Part shown: positions 45,484 to 54,797 of the stretch, in pieces
Position numbering within the stretch: position 1 is the first letter of the stretch
Layout of the letters: every line of letters starts with the position of its first letter
From: Enterobacter ludwigii
GTDB taxonomy: Bacteria; Pseudomonadota; Gammaproteobacteria; Enterobacterales; Enterobacteriaceae
NCBI GenBank assembly: GCA_900068845.1
Contig: CEFQ01000005.1
Coordinates: forward strand, 62,001 to 126,000
Length of the DNA: 64,000 nucleotides
Direction: 5' to 3'
The notes under the pieces: generated by a model
Seen by the model: only the letters and a program-made list of their open reading frames with translations
The model's database searches: none
Told to the model about the DNA's origin: nothing
Made by a program: the position numbers and the translations under genes

Positions 45484-46650
45484 TTACCCTTTGACCTGGC
45501 AGAGCGCTTCTGCACCGGCCTGAAGTGTTGCGTCGTCTTTTGCGAATGACAGGCGAATTAATTTATTGTCAGTACCGTCCATATAAAACGCCGACAACGG
45601 AATGGTGGCCACTCCGTGATCGACGATGAGACGTTTTACCATTTCGCTATCACTTTCGTCACTGAAATGTCCGTAGCTGGCCAACATAAAGAAGGAACCG
45701 GCGCTCGGCAGCAGCTTAAATGGCGAATCCTGCATCAACGTCAGCAGGCGATCGCGTTTCTCCTGATAAAACGGCGACAGCTGCAGATAGTTCTGCGGGT
45801 TTTGCAGATAGTGAGCAAACCCCACCTGCATCGGCGTATCGGCCGCGTACATCATGAACTGATGCACTTTAACGATTTCTGCCATTAGCGCCGCCGGCGC
45901 CAGCGCATAACCGACGCGCCAGCCGGTGACGTGGAAGGTTTTTCCGAAGGAAGAAACCACCACGCTGCGCTGCGCCAGTTCCGGATGTGTTGCCATACCG
46001 CAGTGCTGGCGGCCATCAAACAGAATGTGTTCATAGACTTCATCAGACAGCACCACAATGTCGGTGTTGCGCGTTAACGCGGCTAACTGTTCCAGATCGG
46101 CGGCTGACAGCACTTGCGCGCTCGGGTTGTGAGGCGTGTTGATGATGATCATGCGGGTGCGCGGCGTAATCGTGGCACGCAGTTCGTCCCAATTAATGGC
46201 GAAATCAGGCACCTGCAGTTTCAGGCCAATTGGCGTGGCGCCTTGCAGACGCACCACTGGCGCGTAGCTGTCAAAAGCCGGTTCAAAAAAGATTACTTCA
46301 TCGCCCGCATGGACCAGCGCGGAAATCGCCATATAAATGCCCTGGCTGGCGCTGCCAGTGATCAACACTTCGCTGCCGGCATCATATTGCTGGCCATACA
46401 GCGTGTGGACTTTCTGCGCCAGCGCTTCACGCAGCGCCGGTAAGCCAGTCATCGAGGCGTATTGGTTATGACCGTCATGCATCGCCTGGCTAACCAGCTC
46501 AACCAGTTGCGGGTCGCAGGGGAAGTTCGGTGCGCCTTGCGACAGATTGATGGCTTTATGTTGCGCCGACAGCTGGCCGATGACGCTAAAAATCGTCGTG
46601 CCGACATCGGGCTGTTTGGAAGAGATGTTTACACTGCTATTCAGGGTCAT
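45484..46650 (-). CDS. Class I/II aminotransferase, YbdL (methionine aminotransferase) type
   Basis: A 388-residue PLP enzyme. ATG 46650 (MTLNSSVNISSKQPDVGTTI) has AGAGG 5-6 bases upstream and fits the length of E. coli YbdL (386). The PLP lysine is in VVSSFGKTFHVTGWRVGY. NTPHNPSAQ and VVLSDEVYEHILFD bind the cofactor. YbdL transaminates methionine and, less well, His and Phe. Linkage to an amino acid binding protein and a divergent LysR regulator suggests a catabolic or salvage use of an imported amino acid. The exact substrate is unresolved. Confidence 0.82.
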   Translation of the reverse strand: MTLNSSVNISSKQPDVGTTIFSVIGQLSAQHKAINLSQGAPNFPCDPQLVELVSQAMHDGHNQYASMTGLPALREALAQKVHTLYGQQYDAGSEVLITGSASQGIYMAISALVHAGDEVIFFEPAFDSYAPVVRLQGATPIGLKLQVPDFAINWDELRATITPRTRMIIINTPHNPSAQVLSAADLEQLAALTRNTDIVVLSDEVYEHILFDGRQHCGMATHPELAQRSVVVSSFGKTFHVTGWRVGYALAPAALMAEIVKVHQFMMYAADTPMQVGFAHYLQNPQNYLQLSPFYQEKRDRLLTLMQDSPFKLLPSAGSFFMLASYGHFSDESDSEMVKRLIVDHGVATIPLSAFYMDGTDNKLIRLSFAKDDATLQAGAEALCQVKG

Positions 46651-46747
46651 CGGTGCCTCTTGCGGTTGCATAACCACGTAGCGAAAGTAGATTTCTATTC
46701 AACGGTGTGACGCTTGAGTCGACAAGCGAATTGTTGTCATAATAGCC

Positions 46748-46762
46748 ATGATTAAAAATCAT
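46748..46762. promoter_or_regulatory. LysR-type operator upstream of the GcvA-like gene
   Basis: ATGATT (46748-46753), AAA, AATCAT (46757-46762): a perfect dyad with the T-N11-A spacing (T46749, A46761). It is 14 bases before the LysR ATG and between it and the divergent aminotransferase. Confidence 0.6.
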
Positions 46763-46776
46763 AGCTTGAGGTTGTT

Positions 46777-47619
46777 ATGTCCCGCTCTGCTCTGCCGCTC
46801 AATGCCATCCACGCGTTTCTGGTGACCGCTCGCCATCTCAACCTGACGCGTGCCGCCAGTGAACTGTGCATCACTCAAGGCGCGGTGAGTCGTAAAATCG
46901 CTACGCTGGAGAGCTGGCTGGGCTTTGCGCTGTTTACCCGGCACGCGCGTGGGTTGCATCTTACCGAGCAAGGTGCGGCGCTGCTGCCCGAGCTGCAGCA
47001 GGGCTTTACGCTGCTGGTTAATGCCACGGAAAAAGCCAGTCGCAGTAATGCCTCGATTCGCCTGAAGGCGCCAACCTGCGCGATGCGCTGGCTGGTACCG
47101 CGATTAGTGGCGCTGGAGCAGCAGCGACCTGACATCCATGTGGCGTTAACCACCACGCTTGATCATGGCTCGCAGCTCGACAATTTTGATGCGGCGATTG
47201 TATTTGGCCCTTCGCCAGCGGGGTCAATTTGCCTGTTTGAAGAGCGTTTAACGCCGGTGATGGCCAGCAGCGTCACGCCGCCCGGCCAGATTAGCGAATT
47301 AGCTAAGTTTACCTTTTTACATCCCACGCAGGATTCCCGCGACTGGCAGTTGTGGCTGGCTGAGCGTGCTGCGGTGCTGCCAATGGCACGTAACCAGCAT
47401 TTCGCTACCATGGATTTAGCCATTAGCGCAGCGATTCAGGGATTTGGTGTCACGGTGGCGGATGTCACATTGGTCCAGAATGATCTGGCGCATGGGCGAC
47501 TGATCGCGCCGTTTGCCGCCAGTGTGGCCACCGGCGCAACGTATAGCCTGTTACAGCGAGCGGAAAAAGATGCGCCACCGTTCCTGCCGGAACTGGTGGC
47601 GTGGTTATCTGAGGTTTAG
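46777..47619 (+). CDS. LysR-type regulator, GcvA-like
   Basis: A 280-residue LysR regulator with the GcvA-type N-terminus [20 protein letters not shown] and [20 protein letters not shown]. The effector domain includes [11 protein letters not shown]. It is divergent from the aminotransferase/binding protein operon with a dyad between, and is its likely regulator. GAGG stands 5 bases before the ATG. Its TAG stop overlaps the TAA stop of the convergent chemoreceptor by 4 bases. Confidence 0.85.
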   Translation: MSRSALPLNAIHAFLVTARHLNLTRAASELCITQGAVSRKIATLESWLGFALFTRHARGLHLTEQGAALLPELQQGFTLLVNATEKASRSNASIRLKAPTCAMRWLVPRLVALEQQRPDIHVALTTTLDHGSQLDNFDAAIVFGPSPAGSICLFEERLTPVMASSVTPPGQISELAKFTFLHPTQDSRDWQLWLAERAAVLPMARNQHFATMDLAISAAIQGFGVTVADVTLVQNDLAHGRLIAPFAASVATGATYSLLQRAEKDAPPFLPELVAWLSEV

Positions 47620-49289
47620 AAAGAGATCCATTCGTCAGTTGCGGCTTTTGGCTGGGTGTTACCCGCGCCTGCCAACACCGGACGACGCAGCGCCGTGGCT
47701 GCTGGAGAGACAACATTTTTGCTGACGGGCGCGCTGTCCGACAGCCGGAATTTCGCCACCGATGCCTGCAAATCCTGGGTTTGGCGCTCCAGCGCGCTGG
47801 CCGCGGCGGAAACTTCCTCAACCAGCGAGGCGTTCTGCTGGGTGACGCTATCCATCTCGGTAACTGCAGTGCCAACCTGTGAAATGCCTTTGCTCTGCTC
47901 TTCCGATGCTGCGGCGATGTGCTTCATAATTTCATTCACATCCTGCACCGATTTAAGAATATCGTGCATGGTGCTGCCCGCGCTGCTCACCAGTTCAGAG
48001 CCTTTTTCTACACGCTGTACGGAATCTTCGATCAAGGTAGCGATCTCTTTCGCTGCGCCTGCACTGCGCTGCGCCAGATTGCGCACTTCGCTGGCGACGA
48101 CGGCAAAACCACGGCCCTGTTCACCGGCGCGCGCGGCTTCAACTGCGGCATTCAGCGCCAGGATGTTGGTCTGGAATGCGATGCTGTTAATCACACTGGT
48201 GATTTCGGCTATCTTCTTCGAACTGCCAGAGATGCCTTGCATAGTGGTGACCACTTCACCCACCAGACGACCACCTTGCTGTGCGGTGCCGGTGGCGGTT
48301 TCTGCCAGCGTACTGGCCTGACGCGCATTGTCGGCGTTAAATTTCACCGTGGCGGTTAACTGTTCCATGCTGGCCGCCGTTTGCTCCAGCGCGGCCGCCT
48401 GCTCTTCGGTGCGCGAAGAGAGATCGTTGTTGCCGGAGGAGATCTCCGCGGCCCCGCGATAGATGTTTTCGGTTCCGCTGCGAATCGCACTAACCGCCTC
48501 ACGCAGGCTGTCCTGCATGGCACGCAGCAGCGGCACCAGTTTACCCACGCAGTTACGTCCAAAATCTTCCACCGGCTGGCTGAGATCGCCTTGCGCAATA
48601 ATGGTGAAATGGTTGCGAATGCGCTCAAGCGGTTTCACCAGCATCGCCACCAGATAGCGATCGGTAAACAGCAGGATAAACAAACCTATGACTACCGCCA
48701 CCAAAATGATCACTTTAGTGATGCTGGTGAGCTTATCGACGGTTACGCGCGTCTCATCCAGCTTGCTGCCTGCGGCTTTATTGAAAGCTTCTGCGCTAGC
48801 ACCAAACGCACGGCTGAGCGGTGGCGTGACGTTATTGGCCTGCGCGCGATAGGCCTCCACGGTGCCCTGCTGCGCCAGTGAAACCTGCGGGGCGATACCT
48901 TCATCCAGCAGTTTTTGCCAGTTACCAATCACGTTATCAGCGGTCTCCGCGTCCATCGGGCCTGGCGCCATGGTTTTAAACTGCGCCAGTAGACTTTTCA
49001 TATTGTCTAGCGCTTGCTGCACCGGTGCAAAAGCATCAGCCGTAACTGTTGCTCCTGACGCACGACCTTCCATTACGCGTGAAAGACGCGTAACCACACG
49101 AAAATATTGGTCATTTCCTTTGCTCAAAACCGTCATTTGATTAACCAGCTGGCGGTCAATCTCGTTGCCCTCGCCGAGGGCATTTAAGGAGTGGACGCTA
49201 AACAGCCCAACGGCGCACCACAGCAGGCAAAACAGCCCTAGAATGGTGAGCAATACGGTGCGGATGGTGAAATTTTTTAAGATACCCAT
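47616..49289 (-). CDS. Methyl-accepting chemotaxis protein
   Basis: A 557-residue chemoreceptor. The first membrane helix is at about residues 10-30 and a periplasmic four-helix ligand domain spans about 31-190. The second helix ([15 protein letters not shown]) leads to a HAMP domain and the cytoplasmic coiled coil. The hairpin tip that binds CheA/CheW is [20 protein letters not shown] followed by [20 protein letters not shown]. It ends EWISF, a W-x-x-F pentapeptide like the NWETF docking site for CheR/CheB, so it is a major-type receptor. Its ligand is unknown. A sigma-28 promoter lies upstream. Confidence 0.92.
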   Translation of the reverse strand: MGILKNFTIRTVLLTILGLFCLLWCAVGLFSVHSLNALGEGNEIDRQLVNQMTVLSKGNDQYFRVVTRLSRVMEGRASGATVTADAFAPVQQALDNMKSLLAQFKTMAPGPMDAETADNVIGNWQKLLDEGIAPQVSLAQQGTVEAYRAQANNVTPPLSRAFGASAEAFNKAAGSKLDETRVTVDKLTSITKVIILVAVVIGLFILLFTDRYLVAMLVKPLERIRNHFTIIAQGDLSQPVEDFGRNCVGKLVPLLRAMQDSLREAVSAIRSGTENIYRGAAEISSGNNDLSSRTEEQAAALEQTAASMEQLTATVKFNADNARQASTLAETATGTAQQGGRLVGEVVTTMQGISGSSKKIAEITSVINSIAFQTNILALNAAVEAARAGEQGRGFAVVASEVRNLAQRSAGAAKEIATLIEDSVQRVEKGSELVSSAGSTMHDILKSVQDVNEIMKHIAAASEEQSKGISQVGTAVTEMDSVTQQNASLVEEVSAAASALERQTQDLQASVAKFRLSDSAPVSKNVVSPAATALRRPVLAGAGNTQPKAATDEWISF

Positions 49290-49320
49290 ACATAATCCCT
49301 TGGTGTGAAACGCGAAGGAG

Positions 49321-49337
49321 GCCCGATAAAATCGGGC
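49321..49337. other. Hairpin in the chemoreceptor leader
   Basis: GCCCGAT (49321-49327), AAA, ATCGGGC (49331-49337) is a perfect stem with a 3-base loop. It falls between the sigma-28 -10 element and the ribosome site, hence inside the expected leader RNA. It lacks a T run on the minus strand. Confidence 0.5.
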
Positions 49338-49346
49338 ATATTGCGT

Positions 49347-49373
49347 TTATCGGCATTGGATGGGGAAAATGTA
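49347..49373 (-). promoter_or_regulatory. Sigma-28 (FliA) promoter of the chemoreceptor gene
   Basis: On the minus strand, TACATTTT (49373-49366) matches 6 of 8 bases of the -35 TAAAGTTT. After exactly 11 bases comes GCCGATAA (49354-49347), a perfect sigma-28 -10. It lies 58 bases upstream of the chemoreceptor ATG. Confidence 0.8.
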
Positions 49374-49502
49374 ACGGTTTTGTAAGCTAAATAATTGCTT
49401 ACTGGCGCAGGTGAGCAAAAAGCACTTTGGTGATTAATCAGTAAGATAGTCGCGTATTTGGCTTAAAGATCCATTTGCCTAATTGAACCATTAGCAGGCT
49501 TA

Positions 49503-51020
49503 TCAAAGCTTCACGTGGCTGCGCATCATTAAACGGAATAACCGCAGCCGTCCACGCATAAATCGCGCCTTCACGATCGCTTGCGCTTTGCCCTGATCGC
49601 CTAATGCCAATGTCAGATCTTCCGCCGGTCGCCAGACTGGCCAATTAACCTTTGCGGGTAGGTGCGAGCTGAACTCGCTCGCTTCTCGCGCGAAGGTGAC
49701 CCAATAGGCACTGACTTCGCTAGCAAATGCTTTATCCTGCGCGCTGTAACTGCGTTCCGCCGCCGGCGTGAGCGTATCGAGCGTGTTAAAGACATAGGGA
49801 ATTTCATTGCCGTGCCAGGTGCCGTGCGGATAGAGATCGCGCGCGTTTTCGGAGACGTAATCGAACCAGTAACGCCATGCGGGCATGCCAATGTTGTGTT
49901 GCGCCTGAGCCACGATCAATGGCAATACCGTGAATGCCATATCGCGCGCCACCGCACGTCCTAGCAGCGCATCATCATGAATGTCGTACAGCCACTTCAT
50001 CAGACGATAACTGACGCGATTCTTGCTGCGCATCTGCCGCAACACCGCTGTAGCATCCACGCCAAAATAGTCCAGCACGCTGGCTTCATCGCTGTTGCTG
50101 CCAATCATCAACGGGATGCGATGCTGCTTGCCGGACATGAAGATATTCAACATCGGTTTCGGCAGTACCGCATCACCGCTAATTGGCACCGGCCCCAGCG
50201 CCAGCGGGCGTTCTAATGGCCAGAATTGATCGGCGGGCAGTTCGCGCAGCTGTTCAGGGCTGGCGTTTTCCGCCAAATCAAAGTGCGCAGCGACTTGCAA
50301 ACCGATCTGCTGTGCCTGTTTTTGCGGGATATCGGGCAGACTGTACGCGCTCTGCACAATGCCTTTATGAAACAACCCTTCAGAGAGCGGAGAGCAACAC
50401 AGTGACAGCACGCTGCGTGCGCCGGAGGATTCACCAAAAAGTGTGACGTTGTGACGATCGCCACCAAACGCAGGAATGTTGCGCTGAATCCACTGTAAAG
50501 CAGCAATTTGGTCGAGTAAGGCGAAGTTGTTGATTACCCGACCTGCAGGATATTGCGCATCCAGCGCCGGATGAGAGAAGAAACCGAAGTGACCGAGCCG
50601 ATAGTTGAGCGTCACCACCACCACGCCTTGTGCCGCCAGTGCTTTACCGCGATAGGGATCGAGATTGCCCGCACCAATGGAAAAACCTCCGCCATGCAAC
50701 CACACCATAACCGGTAAGGGCCGCGATGGCTCAACATCCGGCGTCCAGATATTCAGGTAGAGGCAATCTTCACTCATATGTCCCGGATCGCCGCCGCCAG
50801 CCGCGATGCAGTAGTGCCGGTTCTGCCAGCTTGCTGCGCCCCATTGAGTGGCATCACGCACATCCTGCCATGGCTGAACCGGCTGCGGCGGTCGCCAGCG
50901 TAAAGCGCCAGTGGGTGCTGCTGCGTAGGGTATTCCTTTGAAGACAAAAAGATCTTCGTCCATTATACCTCTGAGTTCACCTTCTGCGGTCATGATCCTC
51001 AGACGTCGTTCATTTTTCAT
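49503..51020 (-). CDS. Type B carboxylesterase
   Basis: A 505-residue alpha/beta hydrolase of the carboxylesterase/cholinesterase family. ATG 51020 (MKNERRLRIMTAEGELRG) has a GGAAG site; no signal peptide is seen, so it is probably cytoplasmic. The oxyanion-hole motif is LHGGGF (109-113). The family signature SEDCLYLNIW is at 83-92 and the nucleophile is S198 in GESSGARS. The acid and histidine are expected in SNSDEASVLD and FNTLD/HGNEIPYVF regions. It hydrolyses a carboxylic ester; relatives include p-nitrobenzyl esterase. The natural substrate is unknown. Confidence 0.87.
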   Translation of the reverse strand: MKNERRLRIMTAEGELRGIMDEDLFVFKGIPYAAAPTGALRWRPPQPVQPWQDVRDATQWGAASWQNRHYCIAAGGGDPGHMSEDCLYLNIWTPDVEPSRPLPVMVWLHGGGFSIGAGNLDPYRGKALAAQGVVVVTLNYRLGHFGFFSHPALDAQYPAGRVINNFALLDQIAALQWIQRNIPAFGGDRHNVTLFGESSGARSVLSLCCSPLSEGLFHKGIVQSAYSLPDIPQKQAQQIGLQVAAHFDLAENASPEQLRELPADQFWPLERPLALGPVPISGDAVLPKPMLNIFMSGKQHRIPLMIGSNSDEASVLDYFGVDATAVLRQMRSKNRVSYRLMKWLYDIHDDALLGRAVARDMAFTVLPLIVAQAQHNIGMPAWRYWFDYVSENARDLYPHGTWHGNEIPYVFNTLDTLTPAAERSYSAQDKAFASEVSAYWVTFAREASEFSSHLPAKVNWPVWRPAEDLTLALGDQGKAQAIVKARFMRGRLRLFRLMMRSHVKL

Positions 51021-51212
51021 CTCGGCTTCCCTGATAATGCATCGTTCCATTATTTGCAGGCCTCGGACGAATGTCCATGTTCTGAAAGCATTTGCAGATT
51101 AAGCCGAAACGCGGCGCGATTCTTTGAATAACTCCATCAAATATTTTGGCTAACTGCATTGAGACCATTTGCTTTAAGGTTACACGTTAACCTGGCGCGA
51201 CGGAGAAACACG

Positions 51213-51647
51213 ATGTTTGGTGGAATTAACCAGATGTTCAACCGGATGTGTGACCACCCGGACTTCGGCAAACTGCTGTTACGCCTGACGTTTGGCGGAC
51301 TCCTGCTGTTTCATGGGGCGTTCAAGGTGGTGCATGGCGTGGGCTGGATTGCGCATATGCTCGCCGTCAAAGGAATGCCAGGTTTCATCGCTTACGGTGC
51401 TTACATCGGGGAAATAGCGGCACCCATAATGGTGATTATCGGCCTGATGACGCGCCCTGCGGCGTTCATCATTGCCGTGAATATGCTTGTCGCGACACTG
51501 CTGGTAAAAATGGGCGCCGTCTGGCATCGCACAGATGTCGGTGCCTGGGCGCTGGAAACAGAGGCGCTTTACCTGCTTGGCGCGCTGGCCATTATGTTGT
51601 TAGGTGCTGGGAAGTACACGCTGGTGCGTGATTCGCGCTTGCAATAA
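51213..51647 (+). CDS. DoxX family membrane protein
   Basis: A 144-residue inner membrane protein with four hydrophobic segments. ATG 51213 (MFGGINQMFNRMCDHPDFGK) is 7 bases after GGAG. LLLRLTFGGLLLFHGAFKVVHG and GYIGEIAAP-like GAYIGEIAAPIMVIIGLMTR are DoxX/YphA-type landmarks. Family members are linked to redox or oxidative stress responses, mostly without biochemical proof. It is divergent from the carboxylesterase gene. A long hairpin follows. Confidence 0.82.
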   Translation: MFGGINQMFNRMCDHPDFGKLLLRLTFGGLLLFHGAFKVVHGVGWIAHMLAVKGMPGFIAYGAYIGEIAAPIMVIIGLMTRPAAFIIAVNMLVATLLVKMGAVWHRTDVGAWALETEALYLLGALAIMLLGAGKYTLVRDSRLQ

Positions 51648-51660
51648 CGACAAGAAAAAC

Positions 51661-51702
51661 AGCCGGTCTGCTGAAGTGTTACTGCCACTTCACAGGCCGG
51701 CT
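51661..51702. terminator. Long hairpin between doxX and ydcJ
   Basis: AGCCGG-T-CTG-C-TGAAGTG (51661-51678) pairs with CACTTCA-CAG-G-CCGGCT (51686-51702), about 16 paired bases with one bulge and one wobble. It lies between convergent genes. No T run, so perhaps a processing or weak termination signal. Confidence 0.55.
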
Positions 51703-51714
51703 CACACCTTCCCT

Positions 51715-53052
51715 TTACGCTACGCCACACCGTGCCAGACTGCGCTGCTGCATCTGTTGATACAAAGCCATTTCATCCTGCACCGCTGCGCCTAACGCAC
51801 TTTCAAAATCCGCCCGACTGGCATTGCCTGCGCTGCGCGTTTGCGTGACATCGCCCAGATTCGACTGGAAAATCCCCGCGGCGCTGACTGGCAAAAAATC
51901 CTCGTAAACGATCGGTTCGGCGGTTAAACGCCCTTCGGCCAGTAACTGCGTGACGCTTTCGCCCGCGCGAGGCGGCAAATGTTCACCTTTCTCAGTCAGG
52001 CGATAGCGGAACCACGCCAGCTCCTGCTCACGCAACGTCTCTTCGTCGTCAGGGAACGCACCGAATACCGCACTGAGATGTTGCTGGTGATGCTGATTAT
52101 CACTGCCGGTACCGGCTTCGGCCAACAGTCTATCGTAGCGTTCACGCCCTTTCGGCGTCAGCGCTGCGCCGCGTTGCTCAATCTCACCAAAGCGCGCGGT
52201 GTGCGTTCCCGGCGTGCCATCGATAAAATGCACCGCTTCTTCTAACGCTTTGAAACTGGTCTGACGCAGCAGAATGGGCACCTTACGCTGCGGCGGGCCT
52301 TCAATCAGGGTTTTGGGATCGATGCCGCGTGAAGGCATCAGCGATTGCACCCGGTCAATATCCAGCGTGCGCGGCGTCAAATGGTTAATATGGCAACCGC
52401 GAAAACACACCACATCGGCTATCAGACGATGCTGCTGGCTCAGTGCGCGATAGGTGGCGCTGTCTACGGTGGTGTGCGCATGCCAGCGGAACGTTTCTAG
52501 CGCCTCCTGCACGAAAGTGGCGGCATCTGCAGCGTTTAAGCCGCCTTGCTCCTGATATTTAGCGATTAATGCACGGCAACCCGGTGTAAAGATATCGCGC
52601 GCGGCGAGAATCGCAGCGGCCTTCTCGCGCAGCGCCGTATCATTGATCAGTTCAAGGCGCAGTAGAGAGGTGAATACGCGGAACGGATTGATGCGCAAAG
52701 CGCGGTCGTTGATGGGACGAAACGCCGTGGAGTGCACCGGTACTCCCGCTTGCGACAGATCGTAATAGCCCACCGCTTCCATGCCCATGACGGCAAACAT
52801 CTGGCGTAACGTGCTGAGTTCATCGGCCTTGCCGACGCGAATGGCGCCATGCCGCTCGACGCTCAGGCGACTTAGCTCATCTGCCGCTGAGAGACGATTT
52901 TTTAATTCGGGATTGGCTTCCAGCGTACGTTCGTTAACGGCGGTAACCAGCTGCGTCAGCGTGCCATATTGCGGCACTTCCTGCTGATACATCGCCGACA
53001 TCGCCTGAGAGAACAGCGTACGAATCGCATCACTGCTGAGAAAATTTGGCAT
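51715..53052 (-). CDS. hglS: 2-oxoadipate dioxygenase/decarboxylase (YdcJ/HglS family)
   Basis: A 445-residue DUF1338/VOC-fold enzyme similar to E. coli YdcJ along its length. ATG 53052 is 8 bases from AAGG; the upstream ATG at 53058 is too close. Conserved parts are SVERHGAIRVG (with a metal-site histidine near residue 68), CHINHLTPRTLDIDRVQ and FGEIEQRGAALTPKGRERYD (a metal-site glutamate). The characterised Pseudomonas HglS turns 2-oxoadipate into D-2-hydroxyglutarate in D-lysine breakdown. The remaining D-lysine genes are not in the window, so the physiological role here is inferred from family only. Confidence 0.85.
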   Translation of the reverse strand: MPNFLSSDAIRTLFSQAMSAMYQQEVPQYGTLTQLVTAVNERTLEANPELKNRLSAADELSRLSVERHGAIRVGKADELSTLRQMFAVMGMEAVGYYDLSQAGVPVHSTAFRPINDRALRINPFRVFTSLLRLELINDTALREKAAAILAARDIFTPGCRALIAKYQEQGGLNAADAATFVQEALETFRWHAHTTVDSATYRALSQQHRLIADVVCFRGCHINHLTPRTLDIDRVQSLMPSRGIDPKTLIEGPPQRKVPILLRQTSFKALEEAVHFIDGTPGTHTARFGEIEQRGAALTPKGRERYDRLLAEAGTGSDNQHHQQHLSAVFGAFPDDEETLREQELAWFRYRLTEKGEHLPPRAGESVTQLLAEGRLTAEPIVYEDFLPVSAAGIFQSNLGDVTQTRSAGNASRADFESALGAAVQDEMALYQQMQQRSLARCGVA

Positions 53053-53140
53053 TATCATCACCTTGGGCTAACGGGTTGTTGCTACTGTAGATCAACCCTT
53101 TTGCCGCGGGTAACAATTTCGCGGAACTGTGATCGCCTTG

Positions 53141-54475
53141 TCACTCAGCGAGGTTTGACGGGTCACCAAAGCGGCATTTCAGCACCAGCATGAGGGTGGT
53201 TAATACGGCAGGAATGGCCAGCAGCAGGAAGATTTGACTGAATGACCAGCCGAGCGTTAATAGTTCTGCCCCCACAAATGCACTGAGGATGGCGCCGATG
53301 CGCCCTACGCCATGCATCCAGCTGGAACCCGTTGCTCGCGCGTGCGTAGGATAATAACTCGCAGAGAGCGCATTCATGCCGGTATTGGCACCGTTGAAGC
53401 AGAAGCCGCTGAAGAAAGCGATGGCGCTCATTAGGCCAACCTGCGCAGGTGAAAAACCGAGTGCCACAATGGCAATGCCGCCGCAGAAGTAAATCAGCGC
53501 CAGCGCCAGATTGGCGTTGATGCGATCCATCAGCCAACCGGCAAACAGCGAGCCAATGGTGCCGCCGGCTTGGTACATCGCCGTGACAATCGCCGCTTCT
53601 GTCACCGACATGCCCAGCGTGCTGATCAGCGAAGGCATCCAGCTGCCAATTAAATAGACCAGGAACAGCCCCATAAAGTAGCCGCCCCACAGCATCAAAC
53701 TGCCGAACAAATAGCGGCGCGACACCACCGTCGCAACAGAACCTTTGCGAGCGGTGGGCAGCTCAGTACTTTGATAATGGCTACCCGGCTGCACGCTGCC
53801 CGGCAACATCTGCTCGAGGATGGCATGAATACGTGCGGCGGGCGCGTGGCGGCTAATCAGAAAACGTACCGATTCAGGCAAGCCGCGCACGAGAAATGGC
53901 AGCACCAGCAGCGGCAATACCCCGCCCATCAGCATTACAGAGTGCCAGTCATAGCGCGGTAGCAGCCAGGAAGCGGCAAAACCGCCTGTGGCGGCGCCGA
54001 ACGTAAAGCCACAGAATACGACAGTAATAATGAAAGAGCGGCGGCGTTCCGGCGCATATTCGGCCACCAACGTGCCAACGTTGGGCATGGCTGCACCGAG
54101 CCCTAAACCGGTAAGAAAACGGAAAAGCATCATCTGTTCAATGTTCTGCGCCATCGCCGTTGCCAGCGTCCAGAGGCCAAAAAACAGCACGCTGATGAGG
54201 ATCATCACGCGGCGACCGTAACGATCGGCCAGCGGTCCGGCAACCATCGCTCCCAGCGCCAGCCCAATCAGTGCGGCGCTGATCACCATGCCGAGTTGAT
54301 GATTAGTGACGCCCCAACTGGCTTTCAGCGTGGGCGCAATAAAACCCATTAGTGCAATGTCCATACCGTCCAGCGCAACAACCACGAAGCACAGCGCGAT
54401 TAAGCGCTTCTGCCAGCTGCTAAGCGCACTCTTATTGATAAGCTGGCGAACGTCTACTGCTTCAACGCTGGTCAC
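53141..54475 (-). CDS. MFS transporter, aromatic acid:H+ symporter type
   Basis: A 444-residue transporter of the AAHS group (PcaK, BenK, MhpT relatives), with 12 expected helices. The group signature around the first helix, CFVVVALDGMDIALMGFIAP, carries the aspartate required for aromatic acid transport. ADRYGRRVMI is motif A, and RFLTGLGLGAAMPN and GFTFGAATGGFAA follow. It is divergent from a PcaQ-like LysR regulator, suggesting a hydroxybenzoate-like substrate. No ring-cleavage genes are in the window, so this is inferred from the pair alone. Confidence 0.82.
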   Translation of the reverse strand: MTSVEAVDVRQLINKSALSSWQKRLIALCFVVVALDGMDIALMGFIAPTLKASWGVTNHQLGMVISAALIGLALGAMVAGPLADRYGRRVMILISVLFFGLWTLATAMAQNIEQMMLFRFLTGLGLGAAMPNVGTLVAEYAPERRRSFIITVVFCGFTFGAATGGFAASWLLPRYDWHSVMLMGGVLPLLVLPFLVRGLPESVRFLISRHAPAARIHAILEQMLPGSVQPGSHYQSTELPTARKGSVATVVSRRYLFGSLMLWGGYFMGLFLVYLIGSWMPSLISTLGMSVTEAAIVTAMYQAGGTIGSLFAGWLMDRINANLALALIYFCGGIAIVALGFSPAQVGLMSAIAFFSGFCFNGANTGMNALSASYYPTHARATGSSWMHGVGRIGAILSAFVGAELLTLGWSFSQIFLLLAIPAVLTTLMLVLKCRFGDPSNLAE

Positions 54476-54797
54476 GTAACGACTCCTGCACTTTTAACCG
54501 TTTAGGGCATCAGTTTTAGTAAAAAAAACGGCGCTTATCATAGCTCATCGTTAACAATAACTGGCAGGTTTTTTGATTGTAATTGAGAATTATTCAACTT
54601 TTAGCATCTTAAACAGTTGATTCTTTTACCTGTGATGACACGACAAAAAATGTTGTTTTCAGCATTACTAATCAATACAGCGTGTTAGCCACAAACGTAG
54701 CATTGCCGCGATTTTGTTAATATAATTTTGCAGGCAAGTTAACATAATTCATGTTTTCCCATTGCCGCCACTCGGCGCAACTCATTATGTTGAGCGT
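54476..54797. other. Divergent region between the AAHS transporter and the PcaQ-like gene
   Basis: A 322-base AT-rich region with no gene. It should contain both promoters. A small dyad TTGC-AG-GCAA (54728-54737), framed by GTTAA and TTAAC, lies about 60 bases before the LysR start and may be part of its site. Nothing stronger was seen. Confidence 0.35.

Noticed and set aside
47656..48321. 221-residue + frame opposite the chemoreceptor signalling domain
   Set aside because: Antisense of a highly conserved coiled coil; Ala/Ser/Thr/Cys-rich, no plausible start or family.
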